From the NCBI RefSeq assembly GCF_001968815.1, contig NZ_MIEQ01000018.1, positions 62,001 to 126,000 of the forward strand: 64,000 nt of DNA, given 5' to 3'. The position numbers and the translations under genes are program-made. This stretch comes from Motiliproteus sp. MSK22-1. GTDB taxonomy: Bacteria; Pseudomonadota; Gammaproteobacteria; Pseudomonadales; Balneatricaceae. Below the pieces are notes generated by a model. It saw nothing but the letters and a program-made list of their open reading frames with translations, was not told where the DNA came from and searched no databases. This document shows positions 43,048-52,709 of the stretch, piece by piece. Position 1 is the first letter of the stretch. Each line of letters opens with the position of its first letter.

Positions 43048-44823
43048 ATGAAACAACATATCGCAGAGCTAGTGAGCGCTTCAATTGAAATCCTTAAGGC
43101 TGAAGGGGTTCTGCCTCAAGAGTTAGAGCCTCGTATCATGGTGGAAAACACCAAAGATAAGGCTCATGGTGATTTTGCCTCCAATATAGCCTTGACGATG
43201 GCGAAGGCGGCCAAGTGCGCGCCACGGCAATTGGCGGAGAAGCTTTGTGATAAGCTGCCGAAAAGTGACAATATTTCCAACGTAACGATTGCCGGACCCG
43301 GTTTTATCAATTTTTTTATAACGAGTGCCAGCAGCTTCGCTGTGGTTGGTGAGGTATTAGCTGCAGGCGCTGGTTATGGCTTAGCTGAACCGGCCAGCGC
43401 TGAGCGGGTTCAAGTGGAGTTTGTCTCTGCGAATCCTACCGGGCCTTTACATGTGGGTCATGGCCGGGGAGCTGCCTACGGCGCTTCTGTTGCTGATCTT
43501 TTGCAGGCCGCAGGCTACGATGTACAGCGAGAATATTACGTCAATGATGCGGGCCGGCAGATGAATATTCTGGCGGCCAGTGTCTGGCTGCGTTATCTGG
43601 AGCGTTGTGGTCTGACGCTGACGTTCCCCAGCAATGGTTATAAAGGTGAATATGTTTATGACATTGCTGATCAGCTATTCAAGGCCCATGGCGAACAATT
43701 CAGTCGTCCGCTAGAGCAGGTGTTTGCAGACATTCCGGCTGATGAGCCTGAAGGCGGCGATAAAGAATTGCATATTGATGCGTTGATTGATCGTTGCCTT
43801 GAGTTATTGGGTGAAGCGGATTACCGGATTGTTTTTGATGCTGGTCTGGACGGTATTCGAGATGACATTCGTGATGATCTGGCAGGGTTTGGCGTCAAGT
43901 TTCAGGAATGGTTTTCCGAGCGTTCTTTAGCGGAAAGCAATCAGGATGAAAAAAGCAGTATCGAAAGAGCGTTGGATAAGCTTCAGCAAAAGGGGCACCT
44001 TTTTGAAGAGGGCGGTAATATCTGGTTCCGCTCAACAGCCTTTGGTGATGATAAGGACCGGGTCGTAAAGCGGGCAAACGGTCAGACGACCTATTTTGCT
44101 TCAGATATCGCTTATCATATGAATAAGTTCGAGAGAGGCTTTGATCGAGTCATCAATGTCTGGGGGGCCGATCACCACGGTTATATCACGCGGGTTAAGG
44201 CTGCTTTGGAAGCACTGGGGATTGATCCGGAACGTCTTGTCGTTCGCCTGGTTCAATTTGCCATATTGTATAGAGGTGAAGAGCGGGTACAGATGTCCAC
44301 AAGAAGTGGCTCTTTTGTCACCCTGCGGGATTTGCGTTCGGAAGTCGGCAATGATGCTGCCCGTTTCTTCTACGTGACTCGCAAGTCTGAGCAGCATATG
44401 GATTTTGATCTGGAGTTGGCAAAATCTCAGAGCAAAGACAATCCGGTTTATTATATCCAGTATGCTCATGCTCGGGTCTGCAGCGTTATGCGTAAGCTTC
44501 AGGAAAACGGTTGGAGTTGGGATCAACAGCGGGGGCTTGATAACCTGCAACTTCTCGATACGGATTATGAGAAAGATCTGATGACCAGCCTGGCGAAGTA
44601 TCCCGAGCTACTAAAAAATGCGGCTGAAGCCTATGAGCCTCATGTGATCTCACATTACCTGAAAGATCTTGCCAGCGATTTTCATACTTACTACAACGCC
44701 AATAAAATGTTGATTGAAGATGCTCCTTTACGTGATGCAAGGTTGGCGCTGAGTCAGGCTGTCCGACAGGTGCTGGCCAACGGTTTAGGCTTGCTGGGTG
44801 TTTCTGCTCCGGAATTGATGTAA
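43048..44823 (+). CDS. argS: Arginyl-tRNA synthetase
   Basis: A 591-residue class I aminoacyl-tRNA synthetase. The HIGH motif reads HVGH in [16 protein letters not shown] (~128-143); as in most ArgRS the KMSK motif is altered ([11 protein letters not shown]). The N-terminal Add-1 domain and C-terminal anticodon-binding domain ([12 protein letters not shown]) are complete. The frame is open back to 42910 but [19 protein letters not shown] at 43048 is the family start. It lies 11 bases before the SPOR-domain gene, as in related genomes (priA-argS-ftsN). Confidence 0.96.
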   Translation: MKQHIAELVSASIEILKAEGVLPQELEPRIMVENTKDKAHGDFASNIALTMAKAAKCAPRQLAEKLCDKLPKSDNISNVTIAGPGFINFFITSASSFAVVGEVLAAGAGYGLAEPASAERVQVEFVSANPTGPLHVGHGRGAAYGASVADLLQAAGYDVQREYYVNDAGRQMNILAASVWLRYLERCGLTLTFPSNGYKGEYVYDIADQLFKAHGEQFSRPLEQVFADIPADEPEGGDKELHIDALIDRCLELLGEADYRIVFDAGLDGIRDDIRDDLAGFGVKFQEWFSERSLAESNQDEKSSIERALDKLQQKGHLFEEGGNIWFRSTAFGDDKDRVVKRANGQTTYFASDIAYHMNKFERGFDRVINVWGADHHGYITRVKAALEALGIDPERLVVRLVQFAILYRGEERVQMSTRSGSFVTLRDLRSEVGNDAARFFYVTRKSEQHMDFDLELAKSQSKDNPVYYIQYAHARVCSVMRKLQENGWSWDQQRGLDNLQLLDTDYEKDLMTSLAKYPELLKNAAEAYEPHVISHYLKDLASDFHTYYNANKMLIEDAPLRDARLALSQAVRQVLANGLGLLGVSAPELM

Positions 44824-44834
44824 GCAGTTCTCTA

Positions 44835-45518
44835 ATGGCTCATGATTACGCAAATCGACCGAAGAAGCGCAAACCTTCGGCTAAACGTACGGCGCTCAAA
44901 CCAAAGGCCAAGGCAGTAGAAAAGCCTTCTCGTCGTCGGCTCTGGCTGGCGATCGTGCCTCTTTTGCTGCTACCCGGCTTTGGTTATGGTCTTTATAAGT
45001 TGGCTACGGTAAAACCTGACCCTGTCGCTACTCAAAAGACTGTCACCAAGCAAGGACCTGCTGCGGCTGGTAAATTAAAAGATCACTCTAGTGCAAAGGC
45101 AGAGACATCCAGTACGGCCAAAAAAGTGGTTGCGACTAGCAGTAACTCTGATAAAAGCTCAGATAAATCAGGCGCTGGCAAGGAAGAAGGCTTTAAGTTC
45201 TATAAGTTATTGCCTGAAAGCAAAGTCGTGCCCCCTAAGGTTGAAGCCTATAAATCAACCCCAAAGTCTGCTAAAAATCATAGCCGGTATCTGTTACAGG
45301 CCGGATCGTTTCGAAGTGCAACTGATGCTGATAGTTTAAGGGCGAAGCTAATCTTGTTAGGGTTGCCTAATGTTAGCTCCAGTAAAGTCAGCTCGGCCAA
45401 TGGTACTGTCTGGTATCGGGTACGGGTAGGACCCTTCGAATCTCGCTCCAAGCTCAATAAGGCCCAGGATCAAATGGTCCGTATGCGCCTTCAACCGCTT
45501 CAAATCAAAATTCCATAA
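44835..45518 (+). CDS. ftsN: FtsN-like SPOR-domain cell-division protein
   Basis: A 227-residue bitopic protein. A basic cytoplasmic tail (~1-35, RPKKRKPSAKRT), a transmembrane helix (~36-57), a Lys/Ser/Ala-rich linker (~60-150) and a C-terminal SPOR domain (~152-227, RYLLQAGSFRSATDADSLRA; WYRVRVGPFESRSK) that binds denuded septal peptidoglycan. Position between argS and hslV is the usual place for ftsN in gammaproteobacteria. A terminator follows at once. Confidence 0.88.
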   Translation: MAHDYANRPKKRKPSAKRTALKPKAKAVEKPSRRRLWLAIVPLLLLPGFGYGLYKLATVKPDPVATQKTVTKQGPAAAGKLKDHSSAKAETSSTAKKVVATSSNSDKSSDKSGAGKEEGFKFYKLLPESKVVPPKVEAYKSTPKSAKNHSRYLLQAGSFRSATDADSLRAKLILLGLPNVSSSKVSSANGTVWYRVRVGPFESRSKLNKAQDQMVRMRLQPLQIKIP

Positions 45519-45550
45519 CAGGCTCCTTCCTTGTTAAGGAGCCTGCTTTC
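45519..45550 (+). terminator. Intrinsic terminator after ftsN
   Basis: CAGGCTCCTT (45519-45528) and AAGGAGCCTG (45536-45545) form a perfect 10-bp stem with a 7-base loop, followed by CTTTCT. It separates argS-ftsN from the heat-shock hslVU unit. Confidence 0.8.
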
Positions 45551-45570
45551 TAAAAGCCATTGATGCTGGC

Positions 45571-45598
45571 CTTGAATTTCTTTCCCTTGGTGCCATAT
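45571..45598 (+). promoter_or_regulatory. Sigma-32-like heat-shock promoter of hslVU
   Basis: CTTGAAT at 45571-45577 matches the -35 consensus CTTGAAA; after 13 bases TGCCATAT (45591-45598) matches 6 of 8 positions of the -10 consensus CCCCATnT. It lies ~100 bases before hslV, downstream of the ftsN terminator. hslVU is a classic RpoH target, so the assignment agrees with the genes it would drive. Confidence 0.65.
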
Positions 45599-45698
45599 AA
45601 ATAGCTTGCCCCTAGCATATTATTGACACGACTAACGGGTACAGTTTACAGAAACAACTTACTGGCATACCAAAGAATCAACTTACAGGCATAAAGAC

Positions 45699-46229
45699 AT
45701 GACAACGATCGTATCCGTGCGCCGGGATGACAAAGTAGCTCTTGGCGGTGATGGACAGGTTTCGCTGGGCAACACAGTTATGAAGGGGAACGCTCGCAAA
45801 GTGCGTCGGCTTTATCATGATCAGGTGATCGCGGGTTTTGCCGGTGGCACCGCAGACGCTTTTACGCTGTTTGAACGTTTTGAGGCGCAACTGGAGAAAC
45901 ACCAAGGCCACTTGGTGCGTTCGGCGGTGGAGCTGGCAAAAGATTGGCGCAGTGACCGCGCATTACGTCGCCTGGAGGCTATGCTCATCGTAGCTAACAA
46001 AGATGCATCCCTGATTATTTCGGGCAATGGTGATGTGGTTGAGCCGGAGGAAGGGCTGGTAGCCATCGGTTCCGGTGGTAATTTCGCCCAGGCGGCAGGC
46101 AAAGCTTTATTGAAAAATACTGACTTGGGCGCTCGAGAGATTGTTGAGAAAAGCTTGAGTATTGCTGCTGATATCTGTGTTTTTACCAATCACACCCAAG
46201 TTATCGAAGAGCTGGACAGCATCGGCTAG
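45699..46229 (+). CDS. hslV: ATP-dependent protease peptidase subunit HslV
   Basis: A 176-residue proteasome-like peptidase. After removal of Met the N-terminal Thr ([11 protein letters not shown]) is the nucleophile; GGDGQVSLG and [17 protein letters not shown] are conserved. It forms two stacked hexameric rings capped by HslU and degrades regulatory and misfolded proteins. hslU follows after 90 bases. Confidence 0.97.
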   Translation: MTTIVSVRRDDKVALGGDGQVSLGNTVMKGNARKVRRLYHDQVIAGFAGGTADAFTLFERFEAQLEKHQGHLVRSAVELAKDWRSDRALRRLEAMLIVANKDASLIISGNGDVVEPEEGLVAIGSGGNFAQAAGKALLKNTDLGAREIVEKSLSIAADICVFTNHTQVIEELDSIG

Positions 46230-46319
46230 ATCGCTGGCACCTAGAGTCTTGGCACTAACGAATAATGATGGTTGCCGACGAGCACTGTTGCCCGGTAATC
46301 CGATAGAAGAGAAATCAAC

Positions 46320-47651
46320 ATGTCCCATATGACACCTCGAGAAATTGTTCACGAACTGGATAAACACATTATTGGTCAGTCAGATGCTAAGCGTGCAGTT
46401 GCCATAGCTCTGAGGAATCGCTGGCGTCGGATGCAATTGCCAGAAGGCATGCGCAATGAAATCACACCAAAAAATATTCTGATGATAGGCCCCACTGGTG
46501 TAGGTAAAACTGAAATTGCCCGTCGTTTGGCAAAGCTGGCGAATGCTCCTTTTATTAAAATAGAAGCGACCAAGTTCACCGAAGTGGGTTATGTCGGTAG
46601 AGATGTTGAATCTATCGTCCGTGATTTGGTCGATATGGCCGTCAAAATGCTCAGAGAGCAGGAGATGGCCAAGGTTCAGAATCGAGCAGCCGATGTCGCG
46701 GAAGAGCGAATTCTTGATGCCCTGCTTCCTCAGGCCAGGTCTGGCTCTGGAGAAGAACCAGCACGTGACGACAATAACAATACTCGTCAGCTTTTCCGCA
46801 AAAAACTGCGGGAAGGACAGCTCGACGATAAAGAGATAGAGATTGAAGTCAGTGCCCAGCCGATGGGAGTTGAAATCATGGCGCCTCCTGGCATGGAAGA
46901 AATGACCAGCCAGCTGCAGAACATGTTTTCCAATATGGGAACTGAGCGTAAGAAAACCCGTAAGCTGAAAGTTAAAGATGCGTTAAAAATCCTTTGTGAT
47001 GAAGAAGCCGCGGCAATGATAAAGGAGGACGATCTAAAGGCGCGAGCTATCGAAGTGGTAGAACAAAACGGTATTGTTTTCCTGGATGAGATAGATAAAG
47101 TGGCTAAGCGGGCAGAAGCGGGTGGAGCCGATGTCTCGCGTGAAGGTGTGCAGCGTGATTTGTTGCCGTTAATTGAAGGCAGTACAGTTAGTACCAAGTT
47201 CGGTATGGTTAACACCGATCATATTTTGTTCATTGCCTCAGGCGCTTTCCATCTCTCCAAACCTTCGGATTTAATCCCTGAGCTGCAGGGGCGTCTTCCT
47301 ATCCGAGTCGAACTCAGTGCGTTAACGCCAGAGGACTTCCGGCGTATTCTGACTGAACCGGATGCATCTTTGACCGAACAGTATCAGGCACTAATGGGGA
47401 CTGAAGGGCTGACTATCAGCTTTGCTGAAGACGGGATTGAACGAATTGCCCAGATGGCCTTCGAAGTTAATGAAAGTACCGAGAATATTGGTGCACGGCG
47501 TTTGCACACGATGATGGAGCGTCTGTTGGAAGAGCTCTCGTTTGAGGCCAGCGATAAATCAGGACAAAGTTTGACCATTGATGCAGAATACGTAAACAAG
47601 GCGTTAAAAGAACTGGCTCAAGATGAGGATCTAAGCCGTTATATTCTATAA
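46320..47651 (+). CDS. hslU: HslU ATPase (ClpY unfoldase)
   Basis: A 443-residue AAA+ unfoldase partner of HslV. Opening [20 protein letters not shown], Walker [18 protein letters not shown] (~58-74), an intermediate domain (~110-235) with a Met/Gly-rich segment, Walker [11 protein letters not shown] and the C-terminal DLSRYIL tail that inserts into HslV pockets. All key elements are intact. Confidence 0.97.
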   Translation: MSHMTPREIVHELDKHIIGQSDAKRAVAIALRNRWRRMQLPEGMRNEITPKNILMIGPTGVGKTEIARRLAKLANAPFIKIEATKFTEVGYVGRDVESIVRDLVDMAVKMLREQEMAKVQNRAADVAEERILDALLPQARSGSGEEPARDDNNNTRQLFRKKLREGQLDDKEIEIEVSAQPMGVEIMAPPGMEEMTSQLQNMFSNMGTERKKTRKLKVKDALKILCDEEAAAMIKEDDLKARAIEVVEQNGIVFLDEIDKVAKRAEAGGADVSREGVQRDLLPLIEGSTVSTKFGMVNTDHILFIASGAFHLSKPSDLIPELQGRLPIRVELSALTPEDFRRILTEPDASLTEQYQALMGTEGLTISFAEDGIERIAQMAFEVNESTENIGARRLHTMMERLLEELSFEASDKSGQSLTIDAEYVNKALKELAQDEDLSRYIL

Positions 47652-47729
47652 TCGCTGCTATTTTGTTGGCTGGTAATTGCTGGCGTCCTGAACAGATTGA
47701 CACAGATTTTCGAACGAATGGTATCTGCT

Positions 47730-48149
47730 ATGAGTGACATGCGACCAACACGTATCGAATTACATCTTCGCTCCAGACTATTGGAGTTGGTGTATGAAGA
47801 TCAGGCTTATCAGCTCCCCGCAGAGCTATTGAGGGTGTCATCACCCTCTGCTGAAGTGCGTGGGCATGGGCAAGGTAACGAAGTGCTTCAAACAGGAAAG
47901 CGCAATGTTGCCTTGACGGGTATTGAGCCCAGTGGGAATTTTGCTGTTAAGCTGATCTTTGATGATGGTCATGATTCAGGGCTTTTCAGCTGGAGTTATC
48001 TCAGGGAGCTCTGTGTTAATCAGGATACTTACTGGCAAGCATATCTTGATCGTCTGGAAGCTGCTGGCGGCAGCCGGGATGTTTGCACGACTCCGGCTAT
48101 GGCTGCTGTTCAAAAATCCTGTGGCAGCGGTGGAAGCTGTGGTGGTTAG
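47730..48149 (+). CDS. DUF971 (gamma-butyrobetaine hydroxylase-like N-terminal) protein
   Basis: A 139-residue protein of the DUF971 family, normally found right after hslU in gammaproteobacteria. The core MRPTRIELHLRSRLLELVYED...YQLPAELLRVSSPSAEVRGHG and FDDGHDSGLFSWSYLREL are the family hallmarks; the C-terminus is Gly/Cys-rich (SCGSGGSCGG). Related proteins have been connected with iron-sulfur cluster carriage, but function here is open. Starts at 47697 (TTG), 47718 and 47739 (ATG) are possible; 47730 gives the best family alignment and none has a strong ribosome site. Confidence 0.85.
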   Translation: MSDMRPTRIELHLRSRLLELVYEDQAYQLPAELLRVSSPSAEVRGHGQGNEVLQTGKRNVALTGIEPSGNFAVKLIFDDGHDSGLFSWSYLRELCVNQDTYWQAYLDRLEAAGGSRDVCTTPAMAAVQKSCGSGGSCGG

Positions 48150-48205
48150 CAGCTATGGCACTAGCGTTGCTGACAAACTGCTAAAGGAAGAGTTCTGGGG
48201 AGGGG

Positions 48206-48814
48206 ATGTTGGACTTGTTTAACGATGGCTTAAAAACCGTACTTGAAGTTGCTATTAAAGTAGCCTTTAAGCGAGATCCTGCAACATTGCGTCGATTGGC
48301 CCGGCTCGATGGAAAGGTGATTGAGGTCCGACTAACAGCGCCGGAGTATCGGCTCTTCGTTCTTCCGGTTACAGATGGCATTGAGTTTGACAATCAGCAT
48401 ATCCTCGAAGGGCACTGTGTTATTGAAGGGGCCGCTTCAGATTTTCTCGAAATACTCCTGGACGAGCAGAAAACGTTTGGATCTGGTATTCGGCTCAGTG
48501 GTGATACACAGCTCGCCATTGAGTTAAAGAGCTGTTTGCAGAAACTCGATATTGATTGGGAAGACTTGTTGGCTGAAGCCATTGGCGATCTTGCCGCCCA
48601 TCAATTTGCAGCATTTTTTAGAAAAGGTCGGGCCTATGCTAAGCAGAGTACTGAGTCATTGCTTGACGATCTGGATGATTACCTGCACGAAGAGGTCAGG
48701 TTGTTACCACCAAGGATAGAACTTGAGCATTTTTATGATCAGGTTGATCAGCTTCGGCTGACAGTAGATCGACTCGAGGCTCGAATCGATCTACTGGAAA
48801 AGTCTCCAGATTGA
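48206..48814 (+). CDS. ubiJ: Ubiquinone biosynthesis accessory factor UbiJ
   Basis: A 202-residue SCP2-like lipid-binding protein. The N-terminal SCP2 part (~15-125) is followed by EAIGDLAAHQFAAFFRKGRAY and a C-terminal coiled coil (VDQLRLTVDRLEARIDLLEK), the UbiJ layout. UbiJ with UbiK scaffolds the soluble Ubi complex. Normally it stands between ubiE and ubiB; here only 56 bases separate it from DUF971 and no ubiB follows, so ubiE and ubiB must be elsewhere. ATG 48206 follows a G-rich stretch. Confidence 0.83.
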   Translation: MLDLFNDGLKTVLEVAIKVAFKRDPATLRRLARLDGKVIEVRLTAPEYRLFVLPVTDGIEFDNQHILEGHCVIEGAASDFLEILLDEQKTFGSGIRLSGDTQLAIELKSCLQKLDIDWEDLLAEAIGDLAAHQFAAFFRKGRAYAKQSTESLLDDLDDYLHEEVRLLPPRIELEHFYDQVDQLRLTVDRLEARIDLLEKSPD

Positions 48815-48852
48815 CGATCAGGTGAGGATCGACTCGCCGGCTCCTAAGCTTT

Positions 48853-49530
48853 CTAGATTACTTGTGTTTCGAAGCTCATCAGCGTATCCAGCTGAAATTT
48901 CAGTAAGTCTCCCCGTTGCAATACTCCGACACCTGCTGGAGTCCCTGTCAGGACTACATCCCCTGGAAGCAGGGTAAAGTGTTGGCTGCAATAGGATAGC
49001 AACTTATTCACTGCTGTGATCATCTGACGGGTTTGTCCGTGCTGACGTAGCTCACCATTAACCCATAGCCTGTACTCGGTATCCTCAATATTACTAATTC
49101 TCCGGGGGGAGATAAAAGCAGACAGAGGACAACTTCCATCAAAGCTTTTTGCAATCTCCCAGGGATGCCCTTTTTTCTTTAATTCATCCTGCAGGTCTCT
49201 GAGTGTTAGATCCAGTCCCAGACCTATTCCGGCAATAGCGTCCGCTGCTTGAGCCTCATTCGCCTGGGTCAATGGGCTGCCAATCAGAACGGTAAGTTCC
49301 GTTTCAAAGTGACAGGGTCCTTTCTCAACAGGGAGTTGAATCGATGGGGTTAATCCCGTCATTGCGGTATAGGGCTTAATAAACAGTAGCGGGTTTGCAG
49401 GAACAGGGTTGTTTAATTCCTTCGCGTGCTCCACGTAATTGCGGCCAACACAAACGGCTTTTCCAGGCGGAAGGGACAGGTCTTTTCCATCATTTGATTG
49501 GTGCAGGTAGCCTGAGTACGGATCGGACAT
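48853..49530 (-). CDS. Fumarylacetoacetate hydrolase family protein
   Basis: A 225-residue FAH-fold enzyme. KAVCVGRNYVEHAKELNNP and the metal-binding HFETELTVLIG (Glu pair) identify the YcgM/FAHD1-like branch, which acts on acylpyruvates or oxaloacetate. VVLTGTPAGVG near the C-terminus is the other signature. ATG 49530 is favoured by AGGAGA ~11 bases upstream; the frame is open to 49710 but the extra 60 residues are basic and unlike the family. It is convergent with ubiJ. The substrate is not determined. Confidence 0.9.
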   Translation of the reverse strand: MSDPYSGYLHQSNDGKDLSLPPGKAVCVGRNYVEHAKELNNPVPANPLLFIKPYTAMTGLTPSIQLPVEKGPCHFETELTVLIGSPLTQANEAQAADAIAGIGLGLDLTLRDLQDELKKKGHPWEIAKSFDGSCPLSAFISPRRISNIEDTEYRLWVNGELRQHGQTRQMITAVNKLLSYCSQHFTLLPGDVVLTGTPAGVGVLQRGDLLKFQLDTLMSFETQVI

Positions 49531-49764
49531 CGGTAGATATTCTCCTGAGTTGACTGAGCGTTGCCTGACCGTGGATAAAGCGCCGCTTTCCCGGTCTGAT
49601 TTCCAGTATCTGTCATGCTTTTCGCTATTTCTGTTACGCTTTCTATTTTTAAGCTGTGTGCAAGATCGCTGATTAAACGGTGAACAGGATAGCTGAATAA
49701 TGGCAACCATAGTCGTTTACTGCTATTAATAGCAACCAAGGCTTGTCTGGTAGGAGTGTTGTTG

Positions 49765-50124
49765 ATGTTGATGAAACTGGAACAAAGTAGCACTGGAATA
49801 CTGGGATTTCTGGCTAGTGGTCGTTTGACTGATAATGACTATAAGAATTTTCTGATCCCTGCCGTTAAAACTGCAATTGATGAATCTGGTCAGGTTCGGT
49901 TGCTTTTTCAGTTGGATGGTTTTAGAGGTTGGGATATACAAGCGGCCTGGGATGACCTGATCTTCGGTATGGAAATTAATCGTAATGTCGAAAAAATAGC
50001 CATAGTAGGAGACAGTCGCTGGGAGCATTGGGTGGCTCGACTTGTTAAAGCGCTTACCCACGGGGAGGCACGTCATTTTAGCCTTGACCATGTTGATGAT
50101 GCCTGGGACTGGCTTGAAGATTGA
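49765..50124 (+). CDS. SpoIIAA-like (STAS fold) protein
   Basis: A 119-residue soluble protein of the SpoIIAA-like family: MKLEQSSTGILGFLASGRLT, a central strand RLLFQLDGFRGWDIQAAW and KIAIVGDSRWEHWVARL, ending with an acidic WDWLED. Such stand-alone proteins have a STAS-like fold and may bind lipids, but function is unclear. AGGAG at 49752-49756 is 8 bases before ATG 49765. It is divergent from the FAH-family gene and convergent with an MFS gene. Confidence 0.82.
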   Translation: MLMKLEQSSTGILGFLASGRLTDNDYKNFLIPAVKTAIDESGQVRLLFQLDGFRGWDIQAAWDDLIFGMEINRNVEKIAIVGDSRWEHWVARLVKALTHGEARHFSLDHVDDAWDWLED

Positions 50125-50160
50125 TCCGGTCTAAACCGAAAGTTTGTTATGCGTTCTTGC

Positions 50161-51417
50161 TCAAAGAGTAATAGGGTCCTTATTTTCACATGGTTGCATT
50201 TTTTCTTGAAAATATAGCCAAACAGCGATTGCTGCGGTAGCACCTAATATCAGCATTGACCCAAAAATCACACCGTACCAGTGCCACTGACGCCAGAAAA
50301 TATCCAGATAAAAGCTACCACTGCTGGCACCTAGATAATAGAACACTAAATAGAGAGAGGAGGCACTGGCGTGAGCTTTAATCGCATGTCGGTTAACCCA
50401 GGCACTGGCCATTGAGTGACTAAAGAAGAAACCAAAGCTGCTGATCAGCAGACCAGTGATTATGGTGCTTAGACTACCTGCCAATGTCACCAGGGAGCCG
50501 ATCATCAGAATAATAATGCCCAGCAGTATACAAAGTGATTGGGGTACATACTGGGCAACCCGACCGGATATGGCTGATCCTATTGTTCCCGAAAAGTAGC
50601 ATAGAAATAACATCCCCAGCAGGGCTGGCGTCAATCCGTAGGGCGCTTCACTCAATACGTAGGTTATGTAGCTGTATTGATTTGAGAATATAAAGAAGTT
50701 CAGTCCGCCAATTAAATAAGCTGCCAATAAAAAAGGGTTTCTTAGGTGATCTGCGAGACCCTTTAACATTCCACGGATGTGACGAGGCTGTGGGCTGAAG
50801 TGTTTAGAAGGGGGAAGTAGCTGGATAAACAGCAGTAACCCGATCAAGCTGCCTACAGCCATCACCTCAAATGCAAATTTCCAGTCACTGAATTCAGTGA
50901 TAAATCCACCGACCAGACGCCCGCTAATACCTCCCAGACTATTGCCACTGATATAGAACCCTACGGCAAAGAGTAAGGCTTTACGAGAGAACTCGTCTCC
51001 CATGTAGGCAATGGCTATAGCTGGTAATCCCCCCAGGAACAAACCCTGTAAGGCGCGCAGAGCAAGTAACTGGTTATAACTGTTGACCTGGGTTATCAAG
51101 GCGCCGATCAGGATGCCTCCCGCCAGCGTAACTATCATTATTTTTCGTCGTCCAAGGACATCTGACAAAGGACCATAAAACACCAATGAAATGCCTAGTG
51201 TCAGCATTGAAACTGACAATGACCAGGAAGCCTGCAAAGGAGTTAAGTGAAACTCCCTGCTAAATAATGGCATCAGTGGGTGGGTTATATACAGATTGGC
51301 AAATACCAGAAAACTGCCAAAACAAAGAGCCAATGTTGCTCGCCAAAACGCGATGCTACCTGTTTCAATCATTGTGCTTCTACTGCCCACTCCAGAGCCC
51401 ACAATGGGCTTATTCAC
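50161..51417 (-). CDS. MFS transporter (YnfM-like)
   Basis: A 418-residue 12-helix major facilitator. The loop 2-3 motif GPLSDVLGRRKIMIV is canonical, and the opening CFGSFLVFANLYITHPLMPL resembles the YnfM drug/arabinose-exporter branch. GTG 51417 is used; ATG 51372 (residue 16) is equally plausible since neither has a clear ribosome site. It is divergent from a LysR gene over a 220-base spacer, the usual layout for a LysR-controlled transporter. The substrate is unknown. Confidence 0.9.
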   Translation of the reverse strand: MNKPIVGSGVGSRSTMIETGSIAFWRATLALCFGSFLVFANLYITHPLMPLFSREFHLTPLQASWSLSVSMLTLGISLVFYGPLSDVLGRRKIMIVTLAGGILIGALITQVNSYNQLLALRALQGLFLGGLPAIAIAYMGDEFSRKALLFAVGFYISGNSLGGISGRLVGGFITEFSDWKFAFEVMAVGSLIGLLLFIQLLPPSKHFSPQPRHIRGMLKGLADHLRNPFLLAAYLIGGLNFFIFSNQYSYITYVLSEAPYGLTPALLGMLFLCYFSGTIGSAISGRVAQYVPQSLCILLGIIILMIGSLVTLAGSLSTIITGLLISSFGFFFSHSMASAWVNRHAIKAHASASSLYLVFYYLGASSGSFYLDIFWRQWHWYGVIFGSMLILGATAAIAVWLYFQEKMQPCENKDPITL

Positions 51418-51575
51418 AGGTTTTTGGCCAATGTCTTAAAAATCCATGGCAGTTAACTTGTGCGTAAATATCGTTTTTAAAGGAAGCAGGCCCAGCGGTA
51501 TATGTTGATCTGAATATGCTTAAAAGGCTGCTGACTGACGTCAGGTCACTGTAATCTTAATATCATTATTTAAAA

Positions 51576-51592
51576 AATATATTAAATATATT
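51576..51592. promoter_or_regulatory. Candidate LysR operator (AT-rich inverted repeat)
   Basis: AATATAT (51576-51582) and ATATATT (51586-51592) are perfect 7-base arms with a 3-base spacer, 45 bases before the LysR ATG in the divergent spacer. The position fits a LysR-type box, but AT-rich repeats arise easily by chance. Confidence 0.3.
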
Positions 51593-51637
51593 GAAACCAT
51601 ATAAAATAGATATGAGTAAGCAAATATAGGAGATGGA

Positions 51638-52531
51638 ATGGATCTTAGAAAGCTGCATATCTTTAGCCTGGTTGCCAAGCTGGGCAGTTTTACTGGTGCG
51701 GCAAAGAGTCTGCATATGGCTCAACCGGCAGTGAGTATTGCAGTGCGTAAACTGGAGGCAGAGCTGGAGCTGGAACTGTTTCACCGTCAGGACAAGCAAG
51801 TGCTTTTGACAGCAGAAGGGGAAGCTTTACTTCGCCATACCAATCGGATACTTGATGATGTCCGACAAGCACATCTGGAGATGGATGAACTTAGAGGGCT
51901 ACGAAAAGGTGAGGTTCGAATTGGTATTCCAAGTATGCTTGGCAGCTACTACTTCCCGGAAATTTTAATGGCTTTTAAGCTTGAGTTTCCCGACTTGCAG
52001 TTAACGGTGATCGAAGCAGGGGCACGGGATATCCAAAAACGTTTAGCCAGCGGGGAGTTGGATATGGGTATTATTGTTGGGGATGAGGTGTCGGACAGGC
52101 TCGAAACCCAGGCGTTGCTGCGGGAAGAAATGGTTGTTTGTGTTCCTGATGGCCACCCATTTGCGGATAAAGATGCCGTCGGCTTTTCTGAGTTCTTTGA
52201 TGAGCAACTGGTGCTATTCAAAGAGGGGTACTTCCATCGCGAATTTATTGACAGGCTATGTGCTTCCTCAGGTCGCCAGCTTCAGATTGCCTTTGAGACC
52301 AACCTGATTCATTTGATTCGGAGTATTGTTAAAAAAGGCTTTGGTATTACGACTTTTTTGCGAATGGTTGTGACTGATGACTCGGAGCTTGTTGCTGTAC
52401 CATTCGAGCAACCGGTTTGGTTAGAACTCTGTATTGCCTGGAAAAAAGGAGCCTACCTTTCACATGCTGATCGATGCTTTGTGAAGTTTTTGCTGAAACA
52501 TAATCGTTTGGATAATTCGGTCGGACAATAA
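51638..52531 (+). CDS. LysR-family transcriptional regulator
   Basis: A 297-residue LysR-type regulator: winged helix MDLRKLHIFSLVAKLGSFTG...AQPAVSIAVRKLEAEL (~1-60), linker helix, and the effector domain (~90-290). A good AGGAG (51628-51632) precedes the ATG. It is divergent from the MFS transporter, which is its most likely target. The effector is unknown. Confidence 0.93.
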   Translation: MDLRKLHIFSLVAKLGSFTGAAKSLHMAQPAVSIAVRKLEAELELELFHRQDKQVLLTAEGEALLRHTNRILDDVRQAHLEMDELRGLRKGEVRIGIPSMLGSYYFPEILMAFKLEFPDLQLTVIEAGARDIQKRLASGELDMGIIVGDEVSDRLETQALLREEMVVCVPDGHPFADKDAVGFSEFFDEQLVLFKEGYFHREFIDRLCASSGRQLQIAFETNLIHLIRSIVKKGFGITTFLRMVVTDDSELVAVPFEQPVWLELCIAWKKGAYLSHADRCFVKFLLKHNRLDNSVGQ

Positions 52532-52709
52532 AGCGTTGCCCATTAAGCTTAAAAAAACTCCAGCTAAGTCGCATAACGACTTGAAGTTGACTCATCCAGG
52601 CATGTCAAAATTTCAACCTATATACACTTCCGTAGGGCTGTTATATCAATTCTCTGTGCTATCATTAGCGCCCGCTTAAATCTGGTCAGTTTCGAGGTCG
52701 TTTGACATC

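Noticed and set aside
47697..47729. TTG 47697 as the start of the DUF971 gene
   Set aside because: Extra residues do not fit the family and there is no ribosome site; an internal ATG is more likely.
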